From: CAZDCD01 sp964503885
GTDB lineage: Bacteria > Bacteroidota > Bacteroidia > Bacteroidales > UBA10428
Length of the DNA: 64,000 nt
Assembly: GCA_964503885.1 (NCBI GenBank)
Contig: CAZDCD010000008.1
Span: 1-64,000 of the forward strand
Reading direction: 5' to 3'
The translations under genes were made by a program, and so were the position numbers. This document shows, in pieces, positions 36,932-46,611 of the stretch; the first letter of the stretch is position 1; each line of letters starts with the position of its first letter. Under the pieces are notes generated by a model that saw only the letters and a program-made list of their open reading frames with translations, was not told where the DNA came from and searched no databases.

Positions 36932-37231
36932 TTAGTCGCATGCACATTTACTGATGCATTCTACGATGCTGCTGAGTGTATCGTGTTTCAGGGAATAGTA
37001 AGTGTTCTTCCCTTCCCGTTTTGAATCCAGTACACCTTTATCTTTCAATATACCCAGGTGGTGCGATGTGGTGGATTGTTCGATACCCAGTTTTTCATGT
37101 ATCTCAGTAACTGTCAAATGCTTTCCGTCTTCCAGGTAATTGATGATGGCAATCCGCATGGGATGGGCGATGGCCTTAAGCATATTGGCAGCCTTATCGA
37201 GTTGTTCTGCCGTTAACGTACTAAATTTCAT
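36932..37231 (-). CDS. ArsR-family winged-helix repressor
   Basis: 99 residues from ATG 37231; longer starts run across the AT-rich inverted repeat upstream and are less likely. The core is an ArsR-type HTH: KAIAHPMRIAIINYLEDG, TVTEIHEKLGIEQSTTSHHLGILKDKGVL, then a wing SKREGKNTYYSL. The C-terminus ends in CISKCACD, a Cys cluster that could bind metal or sense redox state. Such regulators release DNA on ligand binding. No metal transporter gene is next to it, so the target is unknown; autoregulation through the upstream repeat is plausible. Confidence 0.85.
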   Translation of the reverse strand: MKFSTLTAEQLDKAANMLKAIAHPMRIAIINYLEDGKHLTVTEIHEKLGIEQSTTSHHLGILKDKGVLDSKREGKNTYYSLKHDTLSSIVECISKCACD

Positions 37232-37601
37232 GGTATTGTGCTTGATCATTTTACGCATACAAATATATAAATATATGTTTATACAAATAACAAAATCCAA
37301 ATAAATTATTCACTTTCACACCGATGAGTTATGTTGTATTATATAGATGGAGGTTCTTTCCCGAAACCGAAGACAGCAGTCGCATTGATAAAAACTACTA
37401 AAGAATGATTAAGTTATTATAATACAGCGTGTTAATATAAATTTCCGGCAGATATAATACGGTGACGCATGTTTCACATATCCGGTGATTTCGCTCATCA
37501 CTTTAAACTTGATATTTGTCAACGTATTTGATCTTTCAGATAAAGTTTACGTAGAATCATTCAGATTTGGAAACGAACTGAATACTTTAAAAAACATTGG
37601 T
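37232..37601. other. 370-bp divergent intergenic region
   Basis: It separates the ArsR gene (minus) and the SiaC-like gene (plus). The left end holds the AT-rich repeat listed next. A frame open from 37485 runs into the SiaC-like gene, but its first 39 codons have no family match. Nothing else is recognised. Confidence 0.4.
37259..37280 (-). promoter_or_regulatory. Possible ArsR operator
   Basis: An AT-rich imperfect inverted repeat (ACAAATATAT ... ATATATGTTT) about 30-50 bases upstream of the ArsR start. Size and symmetry are like ArsR/SmtB operators, which often overlap the repressor's own promoter. Confidence 0.35.
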
Positions 37602-37976
37602 ATGGAAAATCTGACGATACCCGGAACAACATGTACACCTTCAGTTATTTTTAATATTGACGGTAAACTCTGCATGGAAGGCAGATCTCTTCCTGAAGAT
37701 GTAAATGTTTTTTATAATCCTCTGCTGAAGTGGATTGCTGAATTGAAGACCGAAACCGTGGTTTTCGATATCAGTCTTGAATATTTTAACAGTGCATCCT
37801 CAAAAAGAATCCTTGATATGCTCAAAACACTCGACGACAATAAGCAGGTTCTTGAAACAACAGTGATCTGGCATTATGAGGAAGGAGATGAGGACAATAT
37901 GGAATCAGGACAGATCTTTGAGGAACTTATGCAGCGAACCACATTCAGGTTTGCTGAGTTTGCCGAAGTACTATAA
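37602..37976 (+). CDS. SiaC-family regulatory phosphoprotein (DUF1987)
   Basis: 124 residues from ATG 37602. The DUF1987 pattern is clear: TPSVIFNIDGKLCMEGRSLPED near the N-terminus, VFYNPLLKWI and FDISLEYFNSASSKRIL, whose Ser/Thr-rich loop corresponds to the phosphorylated site of SiaC. In Pseudomonas SiaC is controlled by the SiaA phosphatase and SiaB kinase and binds a diguanylate cyclase. No SiaA or SiaB gene is in the window. Stop-to-stop distance to the convergent B3/B4 gene is 3 bases. Confidence 0.85.
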   Translation: MENLTIPGTTCTPSVIFNIDGKLCMEGRSLPEDVNVFYNPLLKWIAELKTETVVFDISLEYFNSASSKRILDMLKTLDDNKQVLETTVIWHYEEGDEDNMESGQIFEELMQRTTFRFAEFAEVL

Positions 37977-37979
37977 AGG

Positions 37980-38639
37980 TTAGATCCTGTAATATTCAAA
38001 CCCTGTGGCGGATGCAAATCTTGTGAGCAGAAACTTTGTCTGCTCGATCCATTTTTCGATCGAAGCATCCGTTTCAAAATTGTAAAATACCATAAGAAAC
38101 CGTCTGGTCTTCAGGGTAATGCTTGTTCTTTCCGAATCGCTCGTCGGAGTACCGAATGGCCCCTGTTCATCTAAAAGCACAGGAAGGCCTGCAATATTCA
38201 GTAATCCCCTGCCAATACCGGTATACACCATATTTTCTTTTCCGCATTTCAACCTGATGGTCCCCTCAATTTTATCGAAATCGTAGCCACCGATGGAATA
38301 TCCCGACCGGATCGAGACGAGGTTCAATATGTCAATCACATTGTTTATCAGGTATAGTTCCTGCCCTTTTACAATCCTTCTCAGGAGCGATTCTGCGGAA
38401 GGTCTGTATCGTGAAGGATCTTTTCCTAGAGCTTTATATCCTGTCCGTGTGGCTTTTACGGGTATCTTAGCTGTGATATCCTGTATGGTTAAATTTCCGG
38501 CAATTTCCCGGATCTCTGCATTGATGTATGCCTGAAGAATGTCATCGGAAACCGTGACCTGAGAGTTACACTCAAGGCAGTGAAGCCGTAAACCAGGGCA
38601 GCGTTTTGTGATGGTTTCACTGATCTCAATTGTTTTCAT
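37980..38639 (-). CDS. B3/B4 tRNA-binding domain protein
   Basis: 219 residues consisting of the B3/B4 domain found in the beta subunit of phenylalanyl-tRNA synthetase, here free-standing. Family features: a central RPSAESLLRRIVKGQELYLINNVIDILNLVSIRSGYSIGGYD-type segment (residues about 78-119) and the DEQGPFGTPTSDSERTSI loop. In PheT this domain edits mischarged Tyr-tRNA(Phe); free-standing versions may act in trans or on other substrates, unproven here. It is 43 bases downstream of carA on the same strand. Confidence 0.85.
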   Translation of the reverse strand: MKTIEISETITKRCPGLRLHCLECNSQVTVSDDILQAYINAEIREIAGNLTIQDITAKIPVKATRTGYKALGKDPSRYRPSAESLLRRIVKGQELYLINNVIDILNLVSIRSGYSIGGYDFDKIEGTIRLKCGKENMVYTGIGRGLLNIAGLPVLLDEQGPFGTPTSDSERTSITLKTRRFLMVFYNFETDASIEKWIEQTKFLLTRFASATGFEYYRI

Positions 38640-38682
38640 GGATCCGGCAGTTTCATGCCAATGGATATTGGCAGAGGATTCT

Positions 38683-39768
38683 TCAGCTTGCCTTATATTT
38701 TCTGATGGTATCTATAAACTGATCGAAAAGAAATTCTGTATCTGTCGGACCGCTTGAAGCTTCGGGATGAAACTGGGAAGAAAAGAAAGGTTTGCTTTTA
38801 TGGCGCATACCTTCGTTGGTATTGTCATTAAGATTGATGAACAAAGGCTCCCAGTCATCGGGAAGGGTACTGTTGTCGATGGCATAACCATGATTCTGGG
38901 AAGTTATGTATGCTTTAGTGGTACCCGCCTGCAATACAGGCTGATTATGACTGCGGTGTCCGTATTTCAACTTATAGGTATCTGCCCCGGCAGCCAGTGA
39001 CAACAACTGGTTTCCCAGGCATATGCCATATATGGGAACATCTTTCTTTAATGCCCCGGCCAGGTTTTCAATGGTAGTAACGCATTGTTTTGGATCACCG
39101 GGACCATTGGAAATAAAAAGCCCGTCGTATTCCTCACGGGACAAATCCCAGTCCCATGGCACTACAGTAACCTTACAATCCCGCTTAATCAGGTTTCTTA
39201 TTATATTATACTTCACACCGCAATCTATCAGGAGTATCTTGTATTTGCCTGTTCCGTAGACTTTCTTTTCTTTGATGCTGACCTGAGAAACCAGGTTTTC
39301 AAGACCGGGATCATAGAAATCGACATCTTTGCCTTCAAATACAATTTTTCCGAGCATTGTCCCCTTTTCCCTAAGGATCTTTGTCAGCTGGCGCGTATCT
39401 ATTCCGGTGATACCGGGTATATCGAACTCCTTCATCCACACACCGAGACTTTTTTGAGCATTCCAGTGGCTATATTCCTCGGTATAATCCGATACGATCA
39501 GCCCGGAAATATGCAGGGCATACGATTCGTAATATTTTTCCAGGCCGTTATCGCGTTCATTACCGGGAACTCCATAGTTTCCTATAATGGGATAAGTAAG
39601 CACAAGGATCTGTCCTTTGTAGGACGGATCGGTAAGACTTTCAGGATAGCCGGTCATTGCAGTATTGAAGACTACCTCACCTGAAATTGATCGTGCAGCG
39701 CCAAACGATTTGCCTCTAAACTCGGTACCATCCTCAAGAATCAGCTTTATGGGTTGTTGCATTTTCAT
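38683..39768 (-). CDS. carA: Carbamoyl-phosphate synthase small subunit
   Basis: 361 residues, full length. N-terminal domain typical of CarA (ILEDGTEFRGKSFGA, FNTAMTGYPESLTDPSYKGQILVLTYPIIGNYG). The class I glutaminase has its nucleophile Cys in YGICLGNQLLSLA and the His/Glu pair in SQFHPEASSGPTDTE. It supplies ammonia to CarB for arginine and pyrimidine synthesis. carB is not in the window. It is 11 bases after the upstream thioredoxin-like gene on the same strand. Confidence 0.95.
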   Translation of the reverse strand: MKMQQPIKLILEDGTEFRGKSFGAARSISGEVVFNTAMTGYPESLTDPSYKGQILVLTYPIIGNYGVPGNERDNGLEKYYESYALHISGLIVSDYTEEYSHWNAQKSLGVWMKEFDIPGITGIDTRQLTKILREKGTMLGKIVFEGKDVDFYDPGLENLVSQVSIKEKKVYGTGKYKILLIDCGVKYNIIRNLIKRDCKVTVVPWDWDLSREEYDGLFISNGPGDPKQCVTTIENLAGALKKDVPIYGICLGNQLLSLAAGADTYKLKYGHRSHNQPVLQAGTTKAYITSQNHGYAIDNSTLPDDWEPLFINLNDNTNEGMRHKSKPFFSSQFHPEASSGPTDTEFLFDQFIDTIRKYKAS

Positions 39769-39779
39769 CCGCAGGATCC

Positions 39780-41258
39780 TTATTTATTTTCCTCCATACT
39801 TTCGAGCATGGTAATTATTCCTTCAACATTCTCAACGCCGATCCGTTTAGCCACTATTTTCTTGTCCCTGTCGAGTATGAATATCTGGGGTGTGGAAGAA
39901 ATATCATACTGGATCTTGAACTTGTAAGAATAGGGGTTCCATGCGTTGATCCAATCGTATAGCTTGTGGCTGTTTATAAAATCGACCCATTTTTCTTTGC
40001 CGTCTTCGCCAAATAATGTGCTGACTGCCAGAACAGTAACGTTTCCCTTACTTTTCAGGCTGTTCTCATAGATGCTGTATAGCTTAGGGATTGCGGTTTT
40101 GCAATGGCCGCAGTCCGCTTCCCAGAATACCAGGACGATATAGTCTGATTTAAGTTGGTGAAGATTGAATTGAGTGCCGACATGAGGAAACCGCTTAACT
40201 GCCGTATCGTTTTCAGCCGCTATAAAATGTTCTGTCGGGACTTGTATAAGTTCGATATCCGGAGCTATCTTTCCGATCATCAGGGGTTTGGCTTTATCAA
40301 TCCTGTCTTTAAGATCTTCAAGAAACTTTTTGTCGCTCCACCACGATTCGTTTATGTAGTATTTATCGGCAATATGAATGTATACGGCATCCATACCCAT
40401 AATATTGCTTTTGGCAAAATGGTTAAAAAGCGTGATGAGCATATACCTGAAAAGACTTGAATCAGCACGAGATTTCTCAATCAACATATCGACATAAGGT
40501 ATGATGGAGTCGGGAACCTGGGGAATAACCTTATTGAGGTATGTCATGATCTTATCCTCATACAGGGGAGTTCTCAACAACCGCGGGTCCGAAATATCAA
40601 AATTATCGAAATAATGGTTCCGGTAATAGTAATACTGAAACAATGAATCCCTTCTCCCATCAGGAAGTAAGGGAGCTTCCGGCACATCAATATCAAGCGT
40701 GGCATTGAGAAAATCGGCCACCCAAAGTCCGGTGTGTTCTTTTTTGATCTTTTTAATGTACCCGATACGTTCGTCCCCCAATTTCCTCAAATCTGCCCTT
40801 AGCAATTCTTTTTCTTCTTCACCAGCGCTGTTCTTTAATGCATTCTGAAGTGAATCAGCCCTGTCTTTCAGCAATTTCATGTACTTCTGAAAATCAGAAA
40901 AGATCAGGTTGTCTTCAGAACCCTTAAACTTCAAAGATTGTATAAAGTTCACCGTATCCGATTCAAAGTAAAAATGCTGGTCTTTATCCAGGAGCAATTC
41001 AAAATAGCTTGTGGATGGCAGGTATACAATATACATTCCCCCAGGGAGAGCGGATTTGCCCTTAAAAACACCTTCACCGTTGCGGTTTACCACCACGGTG
41101 TCGTCGGGGTACATCGACTGGTTCAACCAGTGCCCGAGAATCACTGTTGTATCCTTCAATCCGTTGATCCTGAATTTCAGCTCGTATCCCTGCGAAGCAG
41201 CTGAAATACCAATACCTGCCGTAAACAGCAGGATCAGAAACCGGCCCCGATAATTCAT
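39780..41258 (-). CDS. TlpA-like thioredoxin with N-terminal DUF4369-type region
   Basis: 492 residues from ATG 41258, which begins at a signal peptide (hydrophobic to about residue 20, cut near ASQG). An N-terminal beta domain (FRINGLKDTTVILGHWL, PGGMYIVYLP) resembles DUF4369, a long helical middle part follows (about 120-345), and the last 130 residues are a thioredoxin fold with WEADCGHCKTAIPKLYSIY (CGHC active site) and STPQIFILDRDKKIVAKRIG. Probably a periplasmic disulfide reductase. It precedes carA by 11 bases, but a functional link is not evident. Confidence 0.88.
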   Translation of the reverse strand: MNYRGRFLILLFTAGIGISAASQGYELKFRINGLKDTTVILGHWLNQSMYPDDTVVVNRNGEGVFKGKSALPGGMYIVYLPSTSYFELLLDKDQHFYFESDTVNFIQSLKFKGSEDNLIFSDFQKYMKLLKDRADSLQNALKNSAGEEEKELLRADLRKLGDERIGYIKKIKKEHTGLWVADFLNATLDIDVPEAPLLPDGRRDSLFQYYYYRNHYFDNFDISDPRLLRTPLYEDKIMTYLNKVIPQVPDSIIPYVDMLIEKSRADSSLFRYMLITLFNHFAKSNIMGMDAVYIHIADKYYINESWWSDKKFLEDLKDRIDKAKPLMIGKIAPDIELIQVPTEHFIAAENDTAVKRFPHVGTQFNLHQLKSDYIVLVFWEADCGHCKTAIPKLYSIYENSLKSKGNVTVLAVSTLFGEDGKEKWVDFINSHKLYDWINAWNPYSYKFKIQYDISSTPQIFILDRDKKIVAKRIGVENVEGIITMLESMEENK

Positions 41259-41362
41259 AACATTACAATTTTCAGATTGTTTCTTGCGTTCAGTCAATAT
41301 ATAGCTCTGATTTCAGACGGCCAAAAATAGCTATTAATTAACGAAAATCAAAGAAGGATTAT

Positions 41363-41393
41363 TTTGAGGAGTAATTTTATAACCCTAATTTTA
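41363..41393 (+). promoter_or_regulatory. Bacteroidota-type promoter of the polyprenyl synthase gene
   Basis: TTTG at 41363-41366, a 19-base spacer and TAATTTTA at 41386-41393 match the consensus well. It is 19 bases before the ATG at 41413, so the leader would be short. Confidence 0.6.
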
Positions 41394-41412
41394 TCCCTCA
41401 ATTTTATGAGCC

Positions 41413-42387
41413 ATGTATAGTCTCGAAGAATGTATCCTGCAGGTCAATGCTGTGATCGGACAGATGAATTTACCTCCTGTGCCGGCGAATTTATATGAGC
41501 CCATCCGTTACGCTATGGGAGCTGGTGGCAAACGGATCCGGCCAGCACTTACTATCATGGCATGCAACCTCTTCTCCGATTCGGTTGATGATGCCATAAA
41601 TCCGGCCATAGCTATTGAGATGTTCCATAATTTCACGCTCCTGCACGACGATATTATGGACAGATCGGAAATGCGGAGAAACCGGCCCACTGTTCATAAA
41701 AAATGGAGTGAAAATGTGGCGATACTCTCGGGCGATGCCCTGATGATCAAAGCATACGAATACCTTGCAATGATCAGGTCATCAAAACTTCCTGCGATCC
41801 TCACTATCTTCAACAATACTGCACTAAAAGTGTGTGAAGGCCAGCAACTTGATATGGACTATGAATCTCTTGAAAGCATCTCGGTGGAAGAATACCTTCA
41901 TATGATCGAGCTGAAAACAGCCATTCTTATGGCAGGAGCGCTGAAGATTGGTGCCGTATGCGGTACTGCCCCGGAAAAGGATGCGATCCTCCTCCATGAA
42001 TTCGGACGCAATCTGGGCATTGCATTCCAACTGCAGGATGATCTGCTTGATGTGTTTGCCAATCCTGAAACATTTGGCAAATCCCCGGGAAATGACATTG
42101 TATCCAATAAGAAAACTTTTCTTCTGCTTACTGCATTCGAGAAAGCACCCATGCGTGTTCTGAAAGAGCTGAGGAATCTGACGAGTACTCCGGTAAAAGA
42201 CAGGACGAAAAAGATAGCACAGGCATCGGATATTTTTAATCAGCTCAATATCAAAAAGCTGACTGAAGATAAAATTGATCTGTACTATAGCAAGGCATTT
42301 GAAAACCTTCACAAAATATCCGTTTCAGATGCACGTAAAAAAATACTTGCAGATACTGCCACCAGCCTTATAGGAAGAGAAAAATAA
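41413..42387 (+). CDS. Polyprenyl (trans-isoprenyl) diphosphate synthase
   Basis: 324 residues. Both Asp-rich motifs are present: LLHDDIMDRSEMRRNRPTVH (first) and FQLQDDLLDVF (second), plus GGKRIRPALT at the start. These synthases extend DMAPP/FPP with IPP to GGPP or longer chains. The two residues before the first motif are small or hydrophobic (Thr, Leu), so product length is not clear. It could supply GGPP to the carotenoid genes at 12 kb or the quinone side chain. Single gene with its own promoter. Confidence 0.92.
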   Translation: MYSLEECILQVNAVIGQMNLPPVPANLYEPIRYAMGAGGKRIRPALTIMACNLFSDSVDDAINPAIAIEMFHNFTLLHDDIMDRSEMRRNRPTVHKKWSENVAILSGDALMIKAYEYLAMIRSSKLPAILTIFNNTALKVCEGQQLDMDYESLESISVEEYLHMIELKTAILMAGALKIGAVCGTAPEKDAILLHEFGRNLGIAFQLQDDLLDVFANPETFGKSPGNDIVSNKKTFLLLTAFEKAPMRVLKELRNLTSTPVKDRTKKIAQASDIFNQLNIKKLTEDKIDLYYSKAFENLHKISVSDARKKILADTATSLIGREK

Positions 42388-42436
42388 TATTAAAACAATA
42401 CCGTTTTGGAATTGAAATTTTCCGGTAATGGTTCCA

Positions 42437-45400
42437 TCATAAATCCTTTCTTTCCGCTTTTATGGTAAAATCCTGATAATTCCGCTGTAACTTTTCATTA
42501 ATATCACGGACAAGATCTAACTGCTGATTGCTCTGGGCCGTGATCATCATATTCTGCAGGAGTTGAAACTGGAACCTGATCTGCGAAATGCTCCCTTCAA
42601 TCACATTTTTGTTCTGGGACAGGTAATATCCTAAAAGCCGGTCGCAACTTTCCGAATATCCGATCAGAATCGTATCAGCTTTTTCCGGTAGGTTGCATCT
42701 GTAATAGGCATCAGCCAAGCCAATAATAAAATATTCATAGGGTACCTTATCGGGCGGTGCTACTTCCATACACCGGTCAAGCACCTCGGCAGCTTTTTGT
42801 TGTTTCCCCTCAAGGATCAGGGCATCAGCCAACCGTGTAAACCGGTTTCGCAACCGGATTACATCCAGAGTTCTCAGATGAAAATTATCGAGATACACGT
42901 CCGGCTGGTTCATCCTTCCCCACCTGAACTTATTCATCAGGTTTTCATACATGATATCGGTATTGATGCGCCCGATCATAAGGCTGTTCGAGAAAGGTGT
43001 TTTAATAGGGACCAGCCTGTAGGCAAATCCTTCGAGCTGCATGTATTCTTCAAGACCCAGAGTTCCCTCATGTCCTGTTGCCACATAATATACCGGACGT
43101 TTCCAGTGATTATTGGCCAGAATATCCATCACAATAAACTCGCTTTTTCCCAATGTGCTTCTTCTGAAATCCCATTCGATATCAGGAATGATACGTAGCG
43201 CATCCTTTTCCTGAACAGTGCCGTTGGCCATTACCAGTGCAGTATCCACCGGCATCCTGAACTTACGCGTAGGAATATAATCGTAAGTGCGACTGCCCTG
43301 CCACTCCAGTTTTGTCTGTGGGTCGTCGCTGGCGACAAAATCGACGATCTGTGTCAGGTCGACATATTGCTTCAAGATATCCTGAATGTATACTACATCC
43401 CGTTTCCCCATCAGGTATTTCTCAGAATCGAGGGTTATTGGCAATGGATTTGAGTCGTATGTTTTTACTTTCATCTGGTCGATATACCAGTCCATATTTA
43501 GAAGCATAAGGTTTACAATCCTTACATCAGGCCGTATTCCCTCAACTTCCTGTGCATACCATAACGGAAAAGTATCGTTATCGCCATTGGTGAACAGGAT
43601 GGCATTCGGAGCACAGGTATTCAGGTAATCGTAGGCAATATCACGCGTCGTATACCGTCCCGAACGGTCATGATCATCCCAGTTCTCCCGGGCCATGATC
43701 CCCGGAACAAGCAGTAAGCATCCCAGACTGATGAATAATGCAGTTATCGGTTTTTTGAGCTTACTGCCCAGTGAATCAATGATGCCATACACACCCAGAC
43801 CAATCCAGATGGCAAAAGCATAAAAGGAGCCGGCGTATGCATAGTCGCGTTCTCTCGGCTGATTCGGTGTCTGGTTCAGGTAAACCACAATGGCCAGACC
43901 CGTAAGTACAAATAGGAGAAAGACCACCCAGAAATTCTTTTTGTCTTTCCCGAGTTGATAGATCAATCCCATTAATCCCAGCAGGAAAGGAAGTAAAAAA
44001 AAGGTGTTTCTTGAAGGGATATCCACAATTTCAGGCGGGGCGTTTTGTATTGACCCTACCCTGCCCCTATCCAGGAAATCAATGCCCGTGATCCAGTTTC
44101 CTTTTGCAGCGCCGCCAAAACCCTGTTCATCATTCTGCCTGCCTGAAAAGTTCCAGAAGAAATACCTCAGGTACATATGTCCGACCTGATATGCAAAGAA
44201 AAACCTCAGGTTCTGCAGGAAGGTCGGTGGTTTTTTTGGTTCCGATCTGTCGTATACAATATTTCCCTGTGAATCCCTTACCACATTACCCTTTTCGTCT
44301 TTTTTCGGGTAATAAACATCCGATTCTTTGATGCCCCCCCAATTCATGTATTCCTGAATATGCTCTTCGGATGAACTGTACATGCGGGGAAAAAAAGTGG
44401 TAAACCGGTTGTTGTATTGCAGACTGATCTTATGGTTGGTTATTTTATACTTGCCGTTGATCTGTGTATAAGTAGCTTTACCTTCCTTGGTACTCTCAGG
44501 TCTTGCATTGAAATATTGTCCGTGAAACAGCGGCCTGTCGCCGTATTGTTCCCTGTTAATATATGGAAGCAGAACAAATACATTTTCGGGATTGTTTTCG
44601 TCCATAGGGGGATTTGCCAGTGAACGAATCACAATCATTGCATAGGTGGAATACCCTATGATAATAACAGTAACCGAAAGAATGATCGTATTCAGAAGTA
44701 CCTTCCTGTTTTTATGGGAATAGTAGATGCCTGCAATTAGACCGGTGAATAAAAGGATTCCATAGACAAGCACTCCGGAATTATAAGGCAGGCCGAATCC
44801 GTTCACAAATACCAGTTCAAAGCGCGTGGCCAGCCATATTATTCCCGGTATGATGACATACATTACCGATCCCAGAAAGATCAATGCCAAAATCAATGCC
44901 TTGATAAGGCCTTTCGGCGTAACCGTATATTTCCGAAAATAATAAACCAGAACGATTGCCGGGATGGCAAGAAGGTTTAAAAGATGTACCCCAATAGACA
45001 ACCCCATCAGGTATGCGATAAGGATGATCCACCTGTTGGCATATCTCTCATCGGCTTCGTTTTCCCACTTGAGTATGATCCAGAAAACCAGGGCAGTGAA
45101 AAAAGAAGAGCTCGCATAAACCTCTCCTTCCACAGCCGAGAACCAGAATGTATCGGAAAAGGTATACGCCAGGGATCCAACGACACCGCTTCCAATGATG
45201 GCTATAATATCGGTAATTGAATATTCGTTTTCGTTCTTCCCGGCAAATTTTTTAGCCAGGTGTGTGATTGTCCAGAACAGGAACAATATGGTAAATGCGC
45301 TTGCAAGTGCAGAGAGCGAATTGATCATTTTAGCCACATGGGCAGAATCCCTGGCGAACAATGAAAAGAAACGTCCGAGAATCATGAACAGGGGTGCTCC

Positions 45401-45556
45401 GGGAGGATGGCTTACCTGCAGTTTATAGGAACTTGCAATGTATTCGCCACAATCCCACAGGCTTGCAGTTGGTTCAATGGTGCTCAGGTATGTATATGCA
45501 GCAATAATGAACATTAACCAGCCGAAAAGAATATTGACCCTGTTAAATTTTTTCAT
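42437..45556 (-). CDS. GT117-family (DUF2723) membrane protein
   Basis: 1039 residues. The first half is polytopic with the DUF2723 opening SLWDCGEYIASSYKLQVSHPPGAPLFMILGRFF and about 12 helices to about residue 600; the rest is soluble with a TPR-like stretch near 920-1000 (AADVLDRCMEVAPPDK region). The DUF2723 fold is related to PMT/GT-C glycosyltransferases and is now GT117; the conserved Asp and Glu in WDCGEY fit the catalytic site. Probably transfers a sugar from a lipid donor to envelope proteins. Very common in Bacteroidota; the acceptor is unknown. Single gene. Confidence 0.92.
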   Translation of the reverse strand: MKKFNRVNILFGWLMFIIAAYTYLSTIEPTASLWDCGEYIASSYKLQVSHPPGAPLFMILGRFFSLFARDSAHVAKMINSLSALASAFTILFLFWTITHLAKKFAGKNENEYSITDIIAIIGSGVVGSLAYTFSDTFWFSAVEGEVYASSSFFTALVFWIILKWENEADERYANRWIILIAYLMGLSIGVHLLNLLAIPAIVLVYYFRKYTVTPKGLIKALILALIFLGSVMYVIIPGIIWLATRFELVFVNGFGLPYNSGVLVYGILLFTGLIAGIYYSHKNRKVLLNTIILSVTVIIIGYSTYAMIVIRSLANPPMDENNPENVFVLLPYINREQYGDRPLFHGQYFNARPESTKEGKATYTQINGKYKITNHKISLQYNNRFTTFFPRMYSSSEEHIQEYMNWGGIKESDVYYPKKDEKGNVVRDSQGNIVYDRSEPKKPPTFLQNLRFFFAYQVGHMYLRYFFWNFSGRQNDEQGFGGAAKGNWITGIDFLDRGRVGSIQNAPPEIVDIPSRNTFFLLPFLLGLMGLIYQLGKDKKNFWVVFLLFVLTGLAIVVYLNQTPNQPRERDYAYAGSFYAFAIWIGLGVYGIIDSLGSKLKKPITALFISLGCLLLVPGIMARENWDDHDRSGRYTTRDIAYDYLNTCAPNAILFTNGDNDTFPLWYAQEVEGIRPDVRIVNLMLLNMDWYIDQMKVKTYDSNPLPITLDSEKYLMGKRDVVYIQDILKQYVDLTQIVDFVASDDPQTKLEWQGSRTYDYIPTRKFRMPVDTALVMANGTVQEKDALRIIPDIEWDFRRSTLGKSEFIVMDILANNHWKRPVYYVATGHEGTLGLEEYMQLEGFAYRLVPIKTPFSNSLMIGRINTDIMYENLMNKFRWGRMNQPDVYLDNFHLRTLDVIRLRNRFTRLADALILEGKQQKAAEVLDRCMEVAPPDKVPYEYFIIGLADAYYRCNLPEKADTILIGYSESCDRLLGYYLSQNKNVIEGSISQIRFQFQLLQNMMITAQSNQQLDLVRDINEKLQRNYQDFTIKAERKDL

Positions 45557-45789
45557 CGGTGAAGAGTTAAGTAATGAACCGGTAAATATAGAAAAATGAG
45601 CCCATATTTTACACAGCCATGATCAAATCGCCGGCACGACGCATCCAGCCTTTGAACCGGCTATTCGGACAACACCACCGGATATGTATCTGGAAGAAAC
45701 AGAAGCAGATATCTAAACCAGCATTCGGGGAAAACGAAGTTGGATTATGCCGCCTGGCCGAAGGGCCTGAATCGGGGACATACGGAAAA

Positions 45790-45814
45790 GAGCCGGTTAT
45801 TGGTTAACCGGCTC
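45790..45814 (-). terminator. Hairpin terminator after the outer-membrane protein gene
   Basis: GAGCCGGTTA and its complement form a 10-bp stem with a 5-base loop; on the minus strand it is followed by TTTTCC. It lies 38 bases beyond the stop at 45853. Confidence 0.75.
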
Positions 45815-45852
45815 ATTCCGAGTAATACGATTAATAAAAAGAATTCCCGGTG

Positions 45853-46428
45853 TTAAAATGCTCCAAATTTAAAAGAAAGGAAGATCTCCGGAGCCGAAAG
45901 GTCGTTAAATGAATATTCCTGATCAGTCAGAAATACCGACCGGTAATTCGCTCCCAGTCCCAGTTTGAAAAAAGTTGTGACGTTCATTTCCACTTCAAGG
46001 GTAGGTATCACAACAAATACCCTGTCGGCCTGACCGATGGGATCACCGTTCCTTGTAACCTGACTGACCTGCCCCCAGCCAAGCTGCAGGTGCAATGCAG
46101 GATGAACCATTCTCTTTGAGCTAAAGTTGTATCCCAACCAGAAACCCCCGTGTCCAAAATTGATTTTATTGCCAGTATTTAAATAGGGAATTGCATTTGT
46201 CAGGCCCATTCCATAACCCCCTATAAAAAAATCATTAATAATCAGACCACCACCACCACCCATGATATGTGCAAATTTACCGTCGATGGTGGTAAAACTC
46301 ATAAACGGTCCGCCAAAACCTCCCAAATGAATGGGCTTGTTTCCGAACAATGTTCTCATTTCATCATCTTGTGCTTTAATCATTAAGGATGAAGCGATCA
46401 GGATCAGAATAAAGGTTGCTTTTTTCAT
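45853..46428 (-). CDS. Outer-membrane beta-barrel-like protein
   Basis: 191 residues from ATG 46428 (another Met two codons upstream). A signal peptide ends at IKAQ (about 19). The mature protein has alternating hydrophobic strands rich in Gly and aromatic residues (GGFGGPFMSF, GGYGMGLTN, GGFWLGYNF, LHLQLGWGQ) and ends in the strand FLSFKFGAF, with the terminal Phe typical of outer-membrane barrels. Size suggests an 8-stranded barrel. No specific family recognised. Confidence 0.75.
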   Translation of the reverse strand: MKKATFILILIASSLMIKAQDDEMRTLFGNKPIHLGGFGGPFMSFTTIDGKFAHIMGGGGGLIINDFFIGGYGMGLTNAIPYLNTGNKINFGHGGFWLGYNFSSKRMVHPALHLQLGWGQVSQVTRNGDPIGQADRVFVVIPTLEVEMNVTTFFKLGLGANYRSVFLTDQEYSFNDLSAPEIFLSFKFGAF

Positions 46429-46611
46429 ATACATTACTGATGAGTTCTTTAAATTGTTTTTATATATTGACAACTGTTTCTGCAAAAAGTTGCACAGATA
46501 TGTAAAAAACCGCAATGAATGGCAGGTCATTTTCAGGCTGCAATTTACCGATTTGGCGTTAGCATGCAAAAAAATGTGTACCTTAATCTGTTGAATTTTA
46601 ATGCTTGTCCT

